A stretch of 11,611 bases of DNA from Flavonifractor avicola. GTDB lineage: Bacteria; Bacillota; Clostridia; Oscillospirales; Oscillospiraceae. The DNA is taken from the NCBI GenBank assembly GCA_019116915.1, contig DXAS01000107.1:1-11611 (forward strand), given 5' to 3'. Numbering within the stretch: the stretch's first letter is position 1; every line of letters starts with the position of its first letter. A program made the translations under genes and the position numbers. The notes under the pieces were generated by a model. That model did no database searches. It worked only from the letters and a program-made list of their open reading frames with translations, and had not been told where the DNA came from. This document shows, one piece after another, positions 1 through 6,851 of the stretch.

Positions 1-464
1 ATGGCCGCCTTCTCCGCGTTGAGCTTGGCGTTGAGCTCGTAGAGGGCCTTGGTGTCCTGCTCCCGCCGGGTGGCCTCGATGGCCTGGGCCTTGATCCGCC
101 CGGTCAGCGCACAGATCACCGCGGAGATGGCGACCATGCTGAGCATGGTGACCGGATAGCCGGAGATGCTCAGAGAGAAGGCGCGGAAGGGGAACATGAA
201 AAAGTAGTTGATGCACAGCGCCCCCACCACCGAGGCGGCGATGCCGTAAAAATATCCGTCGGTGAGCAGGGAGATGCACATGACCGCCAGGATAAAAACC
301 AGGTCGGAGTTGTTCTCTCCCCCGGTGTGCCGCAGAAGCTCCCCGCTGATGATGCACGCGGCGCACAGAAACAGCACCGTGGTCAGCAGATTCCGGGGCA
401 TCCGCGGCAGGTCCCGGGTCAAGTGAAGATAGCCGTGGTATAATTTGATGAATGGCTTCATCAT
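1..464 (-). CDS. DUF4118 (KdpD-type) membrane sensor, probable histidine kinase, 3' part off-window
   Basis: The minus-strand frame is open from an ATG at 464 to the window edge (154 codons visible), so the C-terminal part is missing. I translated it by hand. About four hydrophobic segments (roughly residues 25-41, 55-70, 73-90 and 104-121) are followed by a charged, probably helical stretch rich in Ala, Glu and Lys (from about 123). The second to third segments carry a G-Y-F-Y-G-I-A-A-S-V-V-G-A-L-C-I-N-Y-F-F pattern typical of the DUF4118 four-helix domain of KdpD-like sensors. In that family this domain precedes a signalling linker and a histidine kinase core, which would lie beyond position 1. 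No kinase residue is visible, so the kinase call is inference, and so is the stimulus. Start: G/A-rich Shine-Dalgarno (470-480), then tandem ATGs at 464 and 461; either could be used. The gene is divergent from glnS. Confidence 0.8.
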   Translation of the reverse strand, partial: MMKPFIKLYHGYLHLTRDLPRMPRNLLTTVLFLCAACIISGELLRHTGGENNSDLVFILAVMCISLLTDGYFYGIAASVVGALCINYFFMFPFRAFSLSISGYPVTMLSMVAISAVICALTGRIKAQAIEATRREQDTKALYELNAKLNAEKAA

Positions 465-523
465 CCGAGCCCTCCCTCCCGCCGGCCCCTCCTCCAGAGC
501 ACAGGCCCGCTTTTAACTTATAT

Positions 524-552
524 ATTATAACAGGAAGCGGAGGGCGCGTAAA
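524..552 (-). promoter_or_regulatory. Sigma-A-type promoter of the DUF4118 sensor gene
   Basis: On the minus strand a TATAAT -10 box (529-524) is preceded by TGT, an extended -10 element. A weak TTTACG -35 box (552-547) lies 17 nt upstream. The predicted start of transcription lies about 55 nt before the sensor start codon. Confidence 0.6.
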
Positions 553-572
553 GAGCGGGACCGGAGACTTTT

Positions 573-626
573 CCCCGGCCGGGGGAGGTTTTTTGTCCCG
601 CCTCCCCCGCCGCCGGGCCTCCCCCG
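573..626. repeat. G/C-tract palindrome and repeats between divergent promoters
   Basis: CCCCGGCCGGGG (573-584) is a perfect palindrome. GGGGGAGG (581-588) is the inverse complement of CCTCCCCC (601-608). CCTCCCCCG occurs twice, at 601-609 and 618-626, 17 nt apart. The cluster sits between the two divergent promoters, so it could be an operator or a DNA or RNA structure; no regulator is identified. Confidence 0.35.
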
Positions 627-653
627 AAAATCGCGGAAATTCGGAAGAAAGCC

Positions 654-683
654 TTGCATACCCGCTGCCATCTGTTGTAAAAT
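654..683 (+). promoter_or_regulatory. Sigma-A-type promoter of glnS
   Basis: TTGCAT (654-659) and TAAAAT (678-683) are separated by 18 nt. The leader to the glnS start would be only about 35 nt, too short for a T-box, so tRNA-sensing leader control is not supported here. Confidence 0.55.
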
Positions 684-725
684 AAGCAAGTTAATATCCC
701 ACCAAAGAGACAGGAGGGCTAAACT

Positions 726-2432
726 ATGGCGGAAGAATTGAAAAACGGCATCCCCGAGAAGGGCGAGCCCGCTCCCAGCCAGAACTTTATCCATGAATTT
801 ATCGCGGAGGACATCGCCCCCGGCGGGCGCTTTGCCGGCATGCAGGTTCATACCCGTTTTCCGCCCGAGCCCAACGGCTATCTCCACATCGGCCACTGCA
901 AGGCGCTGATCATCGACTTCGGCTCGGCCGAGAAGTTCGGCGGCATCTGCAACCTGCGCATGGACGACACCAACCCGGCCAAGGAGGACACCGAGTTTGT
1001 GGACGCCATCAAAGAGGACATCCACTGGCTGGGCTTCGACTGGGGGGACCGGTTCTTCTACGGCTCCGACTACTTTGAAAAGACCTATGAGCTGGCGGTG
1101 GGCCTCATCAAGAAGGGGCTGGCCTATGTGTGCGAGCTCACCCCCGAGCAGTTCAAGGAATACCGCGGCGATGTGAACACCCCCGCCCGCTCTCCCTACC
1201 GGGATCGTCCTATCGAGGAGTCCCTGGACCTGTTTGCCCGGATGCGGGCCGGCGAGTTTGAGAACGGTCGCATGACCCTGCGCGCCAAGATCGATCTGGC
1301 CAGCGGCAACTTCAATATGCGCGACCCCGTCATCTACCGCATCAACCATATGCACCATCATCGTCAGGGGGACAAGTGGTGCATCTACCCCATGTACGAC
1401 TTTGCCCATCCTCTGGAGGACGCCCTGGAGGGGATCACCCACTCCCTGTGCTCCCTGGAGTTTGAGGATCACCGGCCCCTGTACGACTGGGTCATCGCCA
1501 ACTGCGACGTGCCCGCCAAGCCCCGGCAGATCGAGTTTGCCCGGCTGGGCATCAACTACACCGTCATGAGCAAGCGCAAGCTGCGCCAGCTGGTGGAGGA
1601 GGGCCGGGTGTCCGGCTGGGACGATCCCCGTATGCCCACCCTGTGCGGTCTGCGCCGCCGTGGCTACACCCCCCGGGCCATCCGCAACTTCTCCGAGCGC
1701 AACGGCGTGAGCAAGGCCGCCTCCACCGTGGAGTATGCCTTCCTGGAGCACTGCCTGCGGGAGGACCTGAACCTGACGGCTCAGCGTGTGATGGCGGTAC
1801 TGCGCCCCGTCAAGCTCACCATCACCAACTATCCCGAGGGCCAGAGCGAGACCTTCTCCGTGGAGAACAATCCCAACGATCCTGCCGCCGGCAGCCGTGA
1901 GATCACCTTCTCCCGCAACCTGTATGTGGAGGCCGAGGACTTCCTGGAGACCCCGGTGCCCAAGTACAAGCGTCTCTATCCCGACGGCCCCGAGTGCCGT
2001 CTGAAGGGCGCCTACCTCATCAAGTGCACCGGCTGCGCCAAGGATGAAAACGGCAATGTCACCGAGATCTTTGCCACCTACGATCCCGACAGCAAGGGCG
2101 GCGATCCCGCCGACGGCCGCAAGGTGAAGGGCGCCACCATCCACTGGGTGGACGCTGCCACCGCGGTGGACGCCGAGGTGCGGCTGTACGACAACCTGTT
2201 CACCGATGCCGACCCCGACGCCGGCGACAAGAACTTCCTGGACTGCCTCAACCCCAACTCTCTGGAGGTGCTGACCGGCGCCAAGGTGGAGGCCGGCCTG
2301 GCCAACGTGGAGGCCCCCGCCTCCTTCCAGTTCCTGCGCCAGGGCTACTTCTGCGCCGACAACAAGGACTCCAAGCCGGGCCATCTGGTATTCAACCGCT
2401 CGGTCAGCCTGAAGGACAGCTTTAAATTTTAA
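726..2432 (+). CDS. glnS: Glutaminyl-tRNA synthetase (GlnRS)
   Basis: Cytosolic class I aminoacyl-tRNA synthetase that charges tRNA-Gln with glutamine using ATP. The 568 residues match the usual bacterial GlnRS length of about 550-570. The ATP-binding HIGH motif is at residues 54-57, in the family context P-P-E-P-N-G-Y-L-H-I-G-H. The KMSKS-type loop is M-S-K-R-K at 281-285, preceded by V as in GlnRS. Other GlnRS-typical stretches are R-M-D-D-T-N-P, Y-P-M-Y-D-F-A-H-P and W-D-D-P-R-M-P-T-L. The C-terminal half is the beta-barrel anticodon-binding region. Start chosen from AGGAGG at 712-717, 8 nt before the ATG. Threonine aldolase follows 53 nt downstream in the same direction, probably on the same transcript. 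The related GluRS is less likely because the internal motifs are GlnRS-like. Confidence 0.96.
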   Translation: MAEELKNGIPEKGEPAPSQNFIHEFIAEDIAPGGRFAGMQVHTRFPPEPNGYLHIGHCKALIIDFGSAEKFGGICNLRMDDTNPAKEDTEFVDAIKEDIHWLGFDWGDRFFYGSDYFEKTYELAVGLIKKGLAYVCELTPEQFKEYRGDVNTPARSPYRDRPIEESLDLFARMRAGEFENGRMTLRAKIDLASGNFNMRDPVIYRINHMHHHRQGDKWCIYPMYDFAHPLEDALEGITHSLCSLEFEDHRPLYDWVIANCDVPAKPRQIEFARLGINYTVMSKRKLRQLVEEGRVSGWDDPRMPTLCGLRRRGYTPRAIRNFSERNGVSKAASTVEYAFLEHCLREDLNLTAQRVMAVLRPVKLTITNYPEGQSETFSVENNPNDPAAGSREITFSRNLYVEAEDFLETPVPKYKRLYPDGPECRLKGAYLIKCTGCAKDENGNVTEIFATYDPDSKGGDPADGRKVKGATIHWVDAATAVDAEVRLYDNLFTDADPDAGDKNFLDCLNPNSLEVLTGAKVEAGLANVEAPASFQFLRQGYFCADNKDSKPGHLVFNRSVSLKDSFKF

Positions 2433-2452
2433 GGCGGTCCGCCGGGACCGCC
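2433..2452 (+). other. Short GC hairpin between glnS and the aldolase gene
   Basis: GGCGGTCC (2433-2440) pairs with GGACCGCC (2445-2452) around a GCCG loop, starting at the base after the glnS stop codon. There is no following T-run, so it is not a clear intrinsic terminator. It could stabilise the mRNA or attenuate read-through. Confidence 0.4.
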
Positions 2453-2485
2453 GGGCCCCGTGCCGCCTGTATGGAGGTCATAGAC

Positions 2486-3517
2486 ATGAAATACTGGTTC
2501 CGCAACGACTACTCCTTTGGCGCCCATCCCAAGGTGCTGGAGGCAGTGTGCGCCGCCAACCTGGAGGGCAACATCGGCTACGGCGACGACAAGTACACCG
2601 CCAAAGCCAAGGACCGCATCCGTGAGGTATGCGGCTGCCCCGACGCCATGGTAGAGTTTGTTGTGGGCGGCACCCAGGCCAACGTACTGGCCTGCGCCTT
2701 CCTGCTCAAGCCCTGGCAGGCTGCCATCTGCCCCGACTCCGGCCATCTGAACGGCCACGAGGTGGGCGCTTTTGAGGCCACCGGCCACAAGATTCTCACT
2801 GTTCCCGCCTCTCCTGACGGCAAGATCGTCCCTGAGCAGCTGATACCCCTGCTGAAGCTCCATCAGGACGTACACCTGACCGAACCCGGTCTGGTGTATA
2901 TCTCCAACGCCACCGAGAACGGCGCGGTATATACCAAGGCGGAACTCACCGCCCTGTACACCTTCTGCCGTGAGCATGGCCTGTACCTCTTCATCGACGG
3001 CGCCCGTCTGGGCTGCGCCCTGTCCTCTGACGCCAACGACCTGACCCTGCCTGAGTTTGCCCACCTGTGCGACGCTTTCTACATCGGCGGCACCAAGAAT
3101 GGCACCATGTTCGGCGAGGCGCTGGTCATCACCCGGCCCGAGCTGACCGACGGCTTCTTCCGGATGAAGAAGCGTATGCTGGCCGTGATGGAGAAGGGCT
3201 GGATCCAGGGCGTGCAGTTCCTGGCCCTCTTTGAGGATGATCTGTATTTCAAGATGGGCCGTCAGGCCAACGAGATGGCCGCCCGCCTCCAGAAGGGCCT
3301 GAAGGCCAAAGGCTGGAAGCTGTGGGTGGAGTCCCCCACCAACCAGGTGTTCGTCATTGCTCCCAATGACAAAAAGCCGGTGCTGGATGAGGTATGCCAG
3401 TATGAGGACTGGTGTCCCTACGATGAGGACCACACCGTGGTCCGCTTTGTGTGCTGCTTCCACACCACCGAGGCCGACGTGGACGGGTTCCTCTCCGTTC
3501 TGCCCGACCTCAAGTAA
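2486..3517 (+). CDS. ltaE: Low-specificity L-threonine aldolase (PLP-dependent)
   Basis: Cytosolic fold-type I PLP enzyme of the beta-eliminating lyase/threonine aldolase family. It cleaves L-threonine or allo-threonine to glycine and acetaldehyde, and some members act on other beta-hydroxy amino acids. The 343 residues match the family. The N-terminus reads F-R-N-D-Y-S-F-G-A-H-P, a variant of the family start. His87, in S-G-H-L-N-G-H-E, is the likely PLP-stacking residue. The motif S-N-A-T-E-N-G-A-V-Y is typical. Asp171 and Arg174, in F-I-D-G-A-R-L-G, contact the cofactor. Lys204, in G-G-T-K-N-G, is the probable Schiff-base lysine. An in-frame ATG at 2471 was rejected because it overlaps the Shine-Dalgarno GGAGG (2473-2477), which serves the ATG at 2486 with 8 nt spacing. 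The gene follows glnS and ends in a strong terminator. Exact substrate preference cannot be read from sequence. Confidence 0.88.
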   Translation: MKYWFRNDYSFGAHPKVLEAVCAANLEGNIGYGDDKYTAKAKDRIREVCGCPDAMVEFVVGGTQANVLACAFLLKPWQAAICPDSGHLNGHEVGAFEATGHKILTVPASPDGKIVPEQLIPLLKLHQDVHLTEPGLVYISNATENGAVYTKAELTALYTFCREHGLYLFIDGARLGCALSSDANDLTLPEFAHLCDAFYIGGTKNGTMFGEALVITRPELTDGFFRMKKRMLAVMEKGWIQGVQFLALFEDDLYFKMGRQANEMAARLQKGLKAKGWKLWVESPTNQVFVIAPNDKKPVLDEVCQYEDWCPYDEDHTVVRFVCCFHTTEADVDGFLSVLPDLK

Positions 3518-3528
3518 AATTTGCTCTG

Positions 3529-3564
3529 AAAACGCCTGTGGCCTCTTGGCCACAGGCGTTTTTT
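3529..3564. terminator. Bidirectional intrinsic terminator
   Basis: A 15-bp stem (3529-3543 with 3548-3562) closes a TCTT loop, with a six-T run (3559-3564) on the plus strand and a four-T run on the minus strand. It lies 11 nt after the aldolase stop codon and 15 nt after the convergent lipoprotein stop codon, so it can serve both. Confidence 0.9.
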
Positions 3565-3579
3565 ACGGGGTGGTACAGT

Positions 3580-4365
3580 TTACCAGCCACCCATTTCTAC
3601 GGTTTCAAAGTTCTCTCTGGCCAAATAACAATAGTAGTGGACAACTCCACTGGTAGCACTGGGCCCCTGTATCCAGTCCATATGATCCTCGATCACGCCT
3701 ACCGTACCATCCAAACTGCTTCCCACCTCAGGCTCCAGAGCACAGACCTGATAAGTCCATCCGTATCCAAATTTCTCCTGCATTGCCCTTCCCCAATACA
3801 TGGTGAAGCTGGTCAGGCTGCCTGCCATGATCAGATCATCACCTGCGTAGGGCACGATCTCAACGTCCAGACCTTCCTTCACATAAAACACATAGACAGC
3901 GCTCCAGGTTAACCGGTGGGCTCCCGTTTCCCAATCCACCACTTCTGCCAGTTCACTTACCTTGCAGGGGTATCCATCCGCCGTATAGGCAGCCACGCCC
4001 GTGATGATATCTTCTTCTATTGCATCCTGGATGGTATAGCGCCCGCCGTCCACCAAAAAGCCAGGTACCAAATCCCGCGCCAGTTCTCCTTCTTGATTAT
4101 AGAAGCGGATTACATAGGGGTAATATCCAGGGATAGGCTCCAGGATGGAAGGCAGCTGATCTATGTCCACAGGGCCAGTCTCCAGCAGGCCGCCCAGATA
4201 CTCCTCTTCCGCCATAATCTCTTCAGTGTCCTGATACCATTGTTCTTCTGTCTGGGAAAAGGACTCTTCACACCATTCCATAACCCGATCCTCACCGGAA
4301 GAACAGGCTGTCGCCGTACAGGCAATGCTCAGCGCCATCAGAATCATAACCACTCTCTTTTTCAT
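3580..4365 (-). CDS. Putative secreted lipoprotein of unknown function
   Basis: I do not recognise the family. The 261-residue product begins with M-K-K-R, a hydrophobic segment (about 5-20) and a likely lipobox A-T-A-C with Cys21 as the lipidation site, followed by S-S-G-E-D. This suggests a lipoprotein on the outer face of the membrane. The -3 position is Ala rather than the common Leu, so lipidation is probable rather than certain. The mature part is acidic and aromatic-rich (many Tyr and Trp) with no membrane segment after the signal. Start: an upstream in-frame ATG at 4392 was rejected because AGGAGG (4378-4373) lies inside that extension, 7 nt before the ATG at 4365. The gene appears to be alone: it is convergent with the aldolase gene and divergent from the coiled-coil gene. 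I saw no convincing minus-strand promoter. Confidence 0.8.
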   Translation of the reverse strand: MKKRVVMILMALSIACTATACSSGEDRVMEWCEESFSQTEEQWYQDTEEIMAEEEYLGGLLETGPVDIDQLPSILEPIPGYYPYVIRFYNQEGELARDLVPGFLVDGGRYTIQDAIEEDIITGVAAYTADGYPCKVSELAEVVDWETGAHRLTWSAVYVFYVKEGLDVEIVPYAGDDLIMAGSLTSFTMYWGRAMQEKFGYGWTYQVCALEPEVGSSLDGTVGVIEDHMDWIQGPSATSGVVHYYCYLARENFETVEMGGW

Positions 4366-4446
4366 TTTCTTTCCTCCTGTCATTCGGTCCATCTCGCGAT
4401 GTCAATAGTAAGAGCCACCGGCATGACCTCTGGTTTTATACCAGGC

Positions 4447-4501
4447 AAAAAAATTTTTTATTTTTGTCTGTCTGTTCATGATCACAGCTCTCTGCTACAA
4501 T
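4447..4501 (+). promoter_or_regulatory. Extended -10 promoter with A/T-rich UP-like tract
   Basis: TACAAT (4496-4501) is preceded by TGC, an extended -10. The -35 position (4473-4478, TGTTCA) is weak. An A-run/T-run tract at 4447-4465 lies about 43-61 nt upstream of the predicted transcription start, where an UP element would sit. This is consistent with a promoter for the small coiled-coil gene. Confidence 0.5.
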
Positions 4502-4565
4502 AGAACTAAACCAAGAATGCCGTCGAGCTTATCAAATAAATTCTGACCGGAAGGACGTAGCCAAT

Positions 4566-4883
4566 ATGAATGGACCTTGGAACCACAACTTTGAACTGGA
4601 TGACGCGGATGAAACCGAACTGCTGGAGGCATCCACCGGCTTTTCCATTCTGGAGGAGGAACAAGACAACAGTGAGATGCTGCGGGTTCTGGAGCGGCAG
4701 ATCAGTACCCTTCAGGTACAGCTGGACAATCTGGAGGATGATCTGGCCCGGCTGACGGAGGAGCCCGCCGGTAACAGTTCCCAGGAGACACTGATTCTTC
4801 GTCTGAGAGACCAAGCGGACCGTTTGGCCGCCCGCATCGATGAACTGGAAGCCCAGGCAGATTCTCTGGACAACAGAATCTAA
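4566..4883 (+). CDS. Small acidic coiled-coil protein, function unknown
   Basis: A 105-residue soluble protein with no signal peptide or membrane segment. Residues about 39-64 and 75-105 have heptad-like spacing of Leu, Ile, Met and Val (for example L-E-R-Q-I-S-T-L-Q-V-Q-L-D-N-L), predicting two coiled-coil helices joined by a short Pro/Gly/Ser linker (about 67-72). The N-terminal 35 residues are acidic and probably disordered. Cysteines are absent. The ATG is preceded by AAGGA at 4551-4555 with 10 nt spacing. The gene has its own promoter and a strong terminator directly at its stop codon, which supports a real single-gene unit. Coiled coils alone do not indicate a function; a scaffold, division-associated or regulatory role are all possible. 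Confidence 0.7.
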   Translation: MNGPWNHNFELDDADETELLEASTGFSILEEEQDNSEMLRVLERQISTLQVQLDNLEDDLARLTEEPAGNSSQETLILRLRDQADRLAARIDELEAQADSLDNRI

Positions 4884-4923
4884 AAACACAGCCCGCAGGT
4901 ACAATCTTGCGGGCTGTGTTTTT
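4882..4923 (+). terminator. Intrinsic terminator of the coiled-coil gene
   Basis: A 16-bp stem (4882-4897 with 4908-4923) has a 10-nt loop and ends in TTTTT. The left arm starts within the TAA stop codon. The five A residues opposite the T-run could also make it work on the minus strand. Confidence 0.9.
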
Positions 4924-4946
4924 AGGTATACCGCACCATACCTAAA
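4921..4946. repeat. Nine-bp inverted repeat upstream of the ABC operon
   Basis: TTTAGGTAT (4921-4929) and ATACCTAAA (4938-4946) are perfect inverse complements separated by 8 nt. The left arm shares three T residues with the preceding terminator. It sits about 80 bp upstream of the promoter at 5025-5053. It may be an operator or a second hairpin. Confidence 0.5.
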
Positions 4947-5024
4947 CATAGCGATCATAAAGGGTTTCTCAGAGACAACCAGCAAAGAAATCCCGCCTTT
5001 TATGGAACTATTTGTAATTTTCTG

Positions 5025-5053
5025 TTGACTTCTTTTCCTACTGCCCGTACAAT
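5025..5053 (+). promoter_or_regulatory. Strong sigma-A-type promoter of the zinc-ribbon/ABC operon
   Basis: TTGACT (5025-5030) and TACAAT (5048-5053) are separated by exactly 17 nt, each one base from consensus. The leader to the first gene is about 70 nt. Confidence 0.75.
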
Positions 5054-5089
5054 CGAGGTGTGTGCAAACAGAGGAAATATACGTTATGC

Positions 5090-5105
5090 GCAGCAGAACT
5101 GCTGC
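5090..5105. repeat. Inverted repeat in the operon leader
   Basis: GCAGCAG (5090-5096) and CTGCTGC (5099-5105) are inverse complements around AA, ending 24 nt before the first start codon. As RNA it would form a small stem with five or so pairs near the ribosome site (5117-5122). As DNA it could be an operator. A role is unproven. Confidence 0.35.
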
Positions 5106-5129
5106 CATCTTATCGAGGGAGGAAGAACC

Positions 5130-6851
5130 ATGAAAAACTGTCTCAACTGCGGCCATCCGCTGCACAACGGGGCCGCCTTTTGCCAAAACTGCGGTACCCC
5201 GGTTCCTCAGGACCCCGCCCCCACCAACACCCCCGCCTTTTGCAGAAACTGCGGCGAGCGGCTCACCCAGGATACAAAATTTTGCATCAACTGCGGCACT
5301 CCCGTAGAGCAGGCATCTGCTGTATCTCAGGAACCCCAGCCTGAGGCGAAAGCTGCCCCCGCCGCCCGCCGTCCCAAAGGGAAAATAATCGCCGGTGCCA
5401 TTGCCGCTGTAGTCGTGGTGGCTGCGGGTATTCTGGTGATCCCCCGGCTCTTTTCCGCTCCGTCCAAGCAATTCGTCTCTTATCAGCAGGACCTGTTTGC
5501 TGATCGCGCGCTTGGTATGCTGGAGGAAGGTGTGGACACCATCGGCAGCGGCGCGTTCTCTTCCGATCTGACGATCACCGCCATCACGGACAGCGCAGAG
5601 ATCAACCAGTACCTGGAGGACTCCTCCGTCTGCCTGAAGGTGGATCTGGACCGGGACACCTTACTGGCCAACGGAGAGTTCACCCTGATGGGCAGCCCCA
5701 TCCTCACAGGCCTGCTGTCTTATGACAAAGGAACTCTGGGCTTTTATCTGCCCGAGATCCAGGATACCTATTATACCATGGATCTCTCCCAGACAGTGGA
5801 GGCCCTCACCGGTCAGGACGTAGACCTGAGTGCGCTGGCTCTGCCTGAGATTTCGGGCAAGGAGTGGCGCTCTCTGCTGGAGTCCTATCTGGATATTGTC
5901 TATACAGTTGTCAACGAAGAAAATGTAATGGTGGAGGACGGCGTGTCCTTTAACCTGCCTCAGCTGGGCAGCTCCATGACTGGTACCCGCTACACCTTCC
6001 AGCCCCGGGCAGAGGATGTGGAGGCCATGCTGCTCAAGCTGGCCCAGACCCTGCGTGAGGACGAAACCCTGCGACAGCTGATCCTGAAGCTCATCAACCC
6101 TGATATGCTGACCGCCGCCTTCGGTTACGATGTTTTCAGCGGCTATGATCTGGAGGAGGAGCTGGACAATGCCCTGCTCTCTCTGGCGGATGAGCTGGAA
6201 TACAGCGCCGCCGATGCAGGCCGTGAGGTGGAGGAGTCCGGTTTTACCTGGGAGCTCTATGTGGAGGGCAACCAGGTCCGTATGATCCGTCTGTATACCG
6301 ACTATTCCGATACCACTCTGGTCTATGAGTCCCAGGGCGCGGAGTCTGACCGGCGACAGGAGGCCTTCTATGTAGAGGTCTATGGTGAGCCCCAGTTCCT
6401 GCTGACTCACTCCTACACCAAAAACGGCAGCGTTTCCGATGGCATCATCAGCCTTACCCAGCCTTACGGCGGCTCTCTGGAAATGCGGTACGATATGGAT
6501 TCGGAGAAAAAATCTCCTCTGGGCATCCCCCAGGGCTCCTATCAAGTATACTCGGATATGCTGCCTGTGAACCTGACGCTGGATGTAACCCAGGGACAGG
6601 ACAACAGCGTGGACCATACCCTCCAAATCCAGGGCGATTCCTATGTGTTTGACGGTGCGTTCAGCTCTCTGGAGATCAACATCAATACCACCGATGGTTC
6701 TTCCGTCAAAGCCCCCGATGTGCCTCCCTACGACATCAGTGACTTCACCTATGAGGACTACTATGAGCTGTTCCAGGAACTGGGTATGGCTGTGGAGCAG
6801 GATCTGATCCGCAATCTGGAGCCGCTGCTGGATACTTCCTATGGATGGTAA
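5130..6851 (+). CDS. Membrane-anchored protein with tandem N-terminal zinc ribbons
   Basis: A 573-residue protein. Two zinc ribbons lie at residues 4-21 (Cys4, 7, 18, 21) and 38-55 (Cys38, 41, 52, 55), each of C-x2-C-x10-C-x2-C form. A Pro/Ala-rich linker follows, then one membrane helix (about 86-104, preceded by R-R-P-K-G-K). The remaining 465 residues are mostly Thr/Asp/Tyr-rich and probably beta-rich. The positive-inside rule puts the ribbons in the cytoplasm and the large domain outside. This layout resembles zinc-ribbon/single-helix envelope proteins of Firmicutes, but the outer domain is not one I can name. Start chosen from GGGAGG (5117-5122), 7 nt before the ATG; the in-frame upstream extension lacks a site. 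The stop overlaps the ABC ATPase start by 11 nt, so the two are co-translated and probably functionally linked. Confidence 0.85.
   Translation: MKNCLNCGHPLHNGAAFCQNCGTPVPQDPAPTNTPAFCRNCGERLTQDTKFCINCGTPVEQASAVSQEPQPEAKAAPAARRPKGKIIAGAIAAVVVVAAGILVIPRLFSAPSKQFVSYQQDLFADRALGMLEEGVDTIGSGAFSSDLTITAITDSAEINQYLEDSSVCLKVDLDRDTLLANGEFTLMGSPILTGLLSYDKGTLGFYLPEIQDTYYTMDLSQTVEALTGQDVDLSALALPEISGKEWRSLLESYLDIVYTVVNEENVMVEDGVSFNLPQLGSSMTGTRYTFQPRAEDVEAMLLKLAQTLREDETLRQLILKLINPDMLTAAFGYDVFSGYDLEEELDNALLSLADELEYSAADAGREVEESGFTWELYVEGNQVRMIRLYTDYSDTTLVYESQGAESDRRQEAFYVEVYGEPQFLLTHSYTKNGSVSDGIISLTQPYGGSLEMRYDMDSEKKSPLGIPQGSYQVYSDMLPVNLTLDVTQGQDNSVDHTLQIQGDSYVFDGAFSSLEININTTDGSSVKAPDVPPYDISDFTYEDYYELFQELGMAVEQDLIRNLEPLLDTSYGW

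Noticed and set aside
684..725. Possible T-box or other riboswitch before glnS
   Set aside because: The leader predicted from the promoter is about 35 nt, far too short for a T-box.
525..2384. Long minus-strand open frame (619 codons) opposite glnS
   Set aside because: It is fully antisense to an unmistakable GlnRS. Its product is low-complexity Gly/Val/Ala/Leu/Gln-rich, as expected from GC-rich codon bias on the opposite strand, and there is no ribosome site or motif.
2429..3553. Minus-strand open frame (374 codons) opposite the aldolase gene
   Set aside because: Antisense shadow of a clear PLP enzyme. Its biased composition is typical of a mirror frame, and it runs through the terminator hairpin.
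3916..4503. Plus-strand open frame (195 codons) opposite the lipoprotein gene
   Set aside because: The minus strand has a perfect AGGAGG site, a signal peptide and a lipobox. The plus frame has none of these.
4506..5471. Minus-strand open frame crossing the coiled-coil gene, terminator and operon promoter
   Set aside because: It spans a strong terminator and a near-consensus promoter of the other strand and has no recognisable domain.
5661..6626. Minus-strand open frame opposite the zinc-ribbon gene
   Set aside because: Composition is that of a reverse-complement shadow, while the plus frame has zinc ribbons, a membrane helix and operon overlap.
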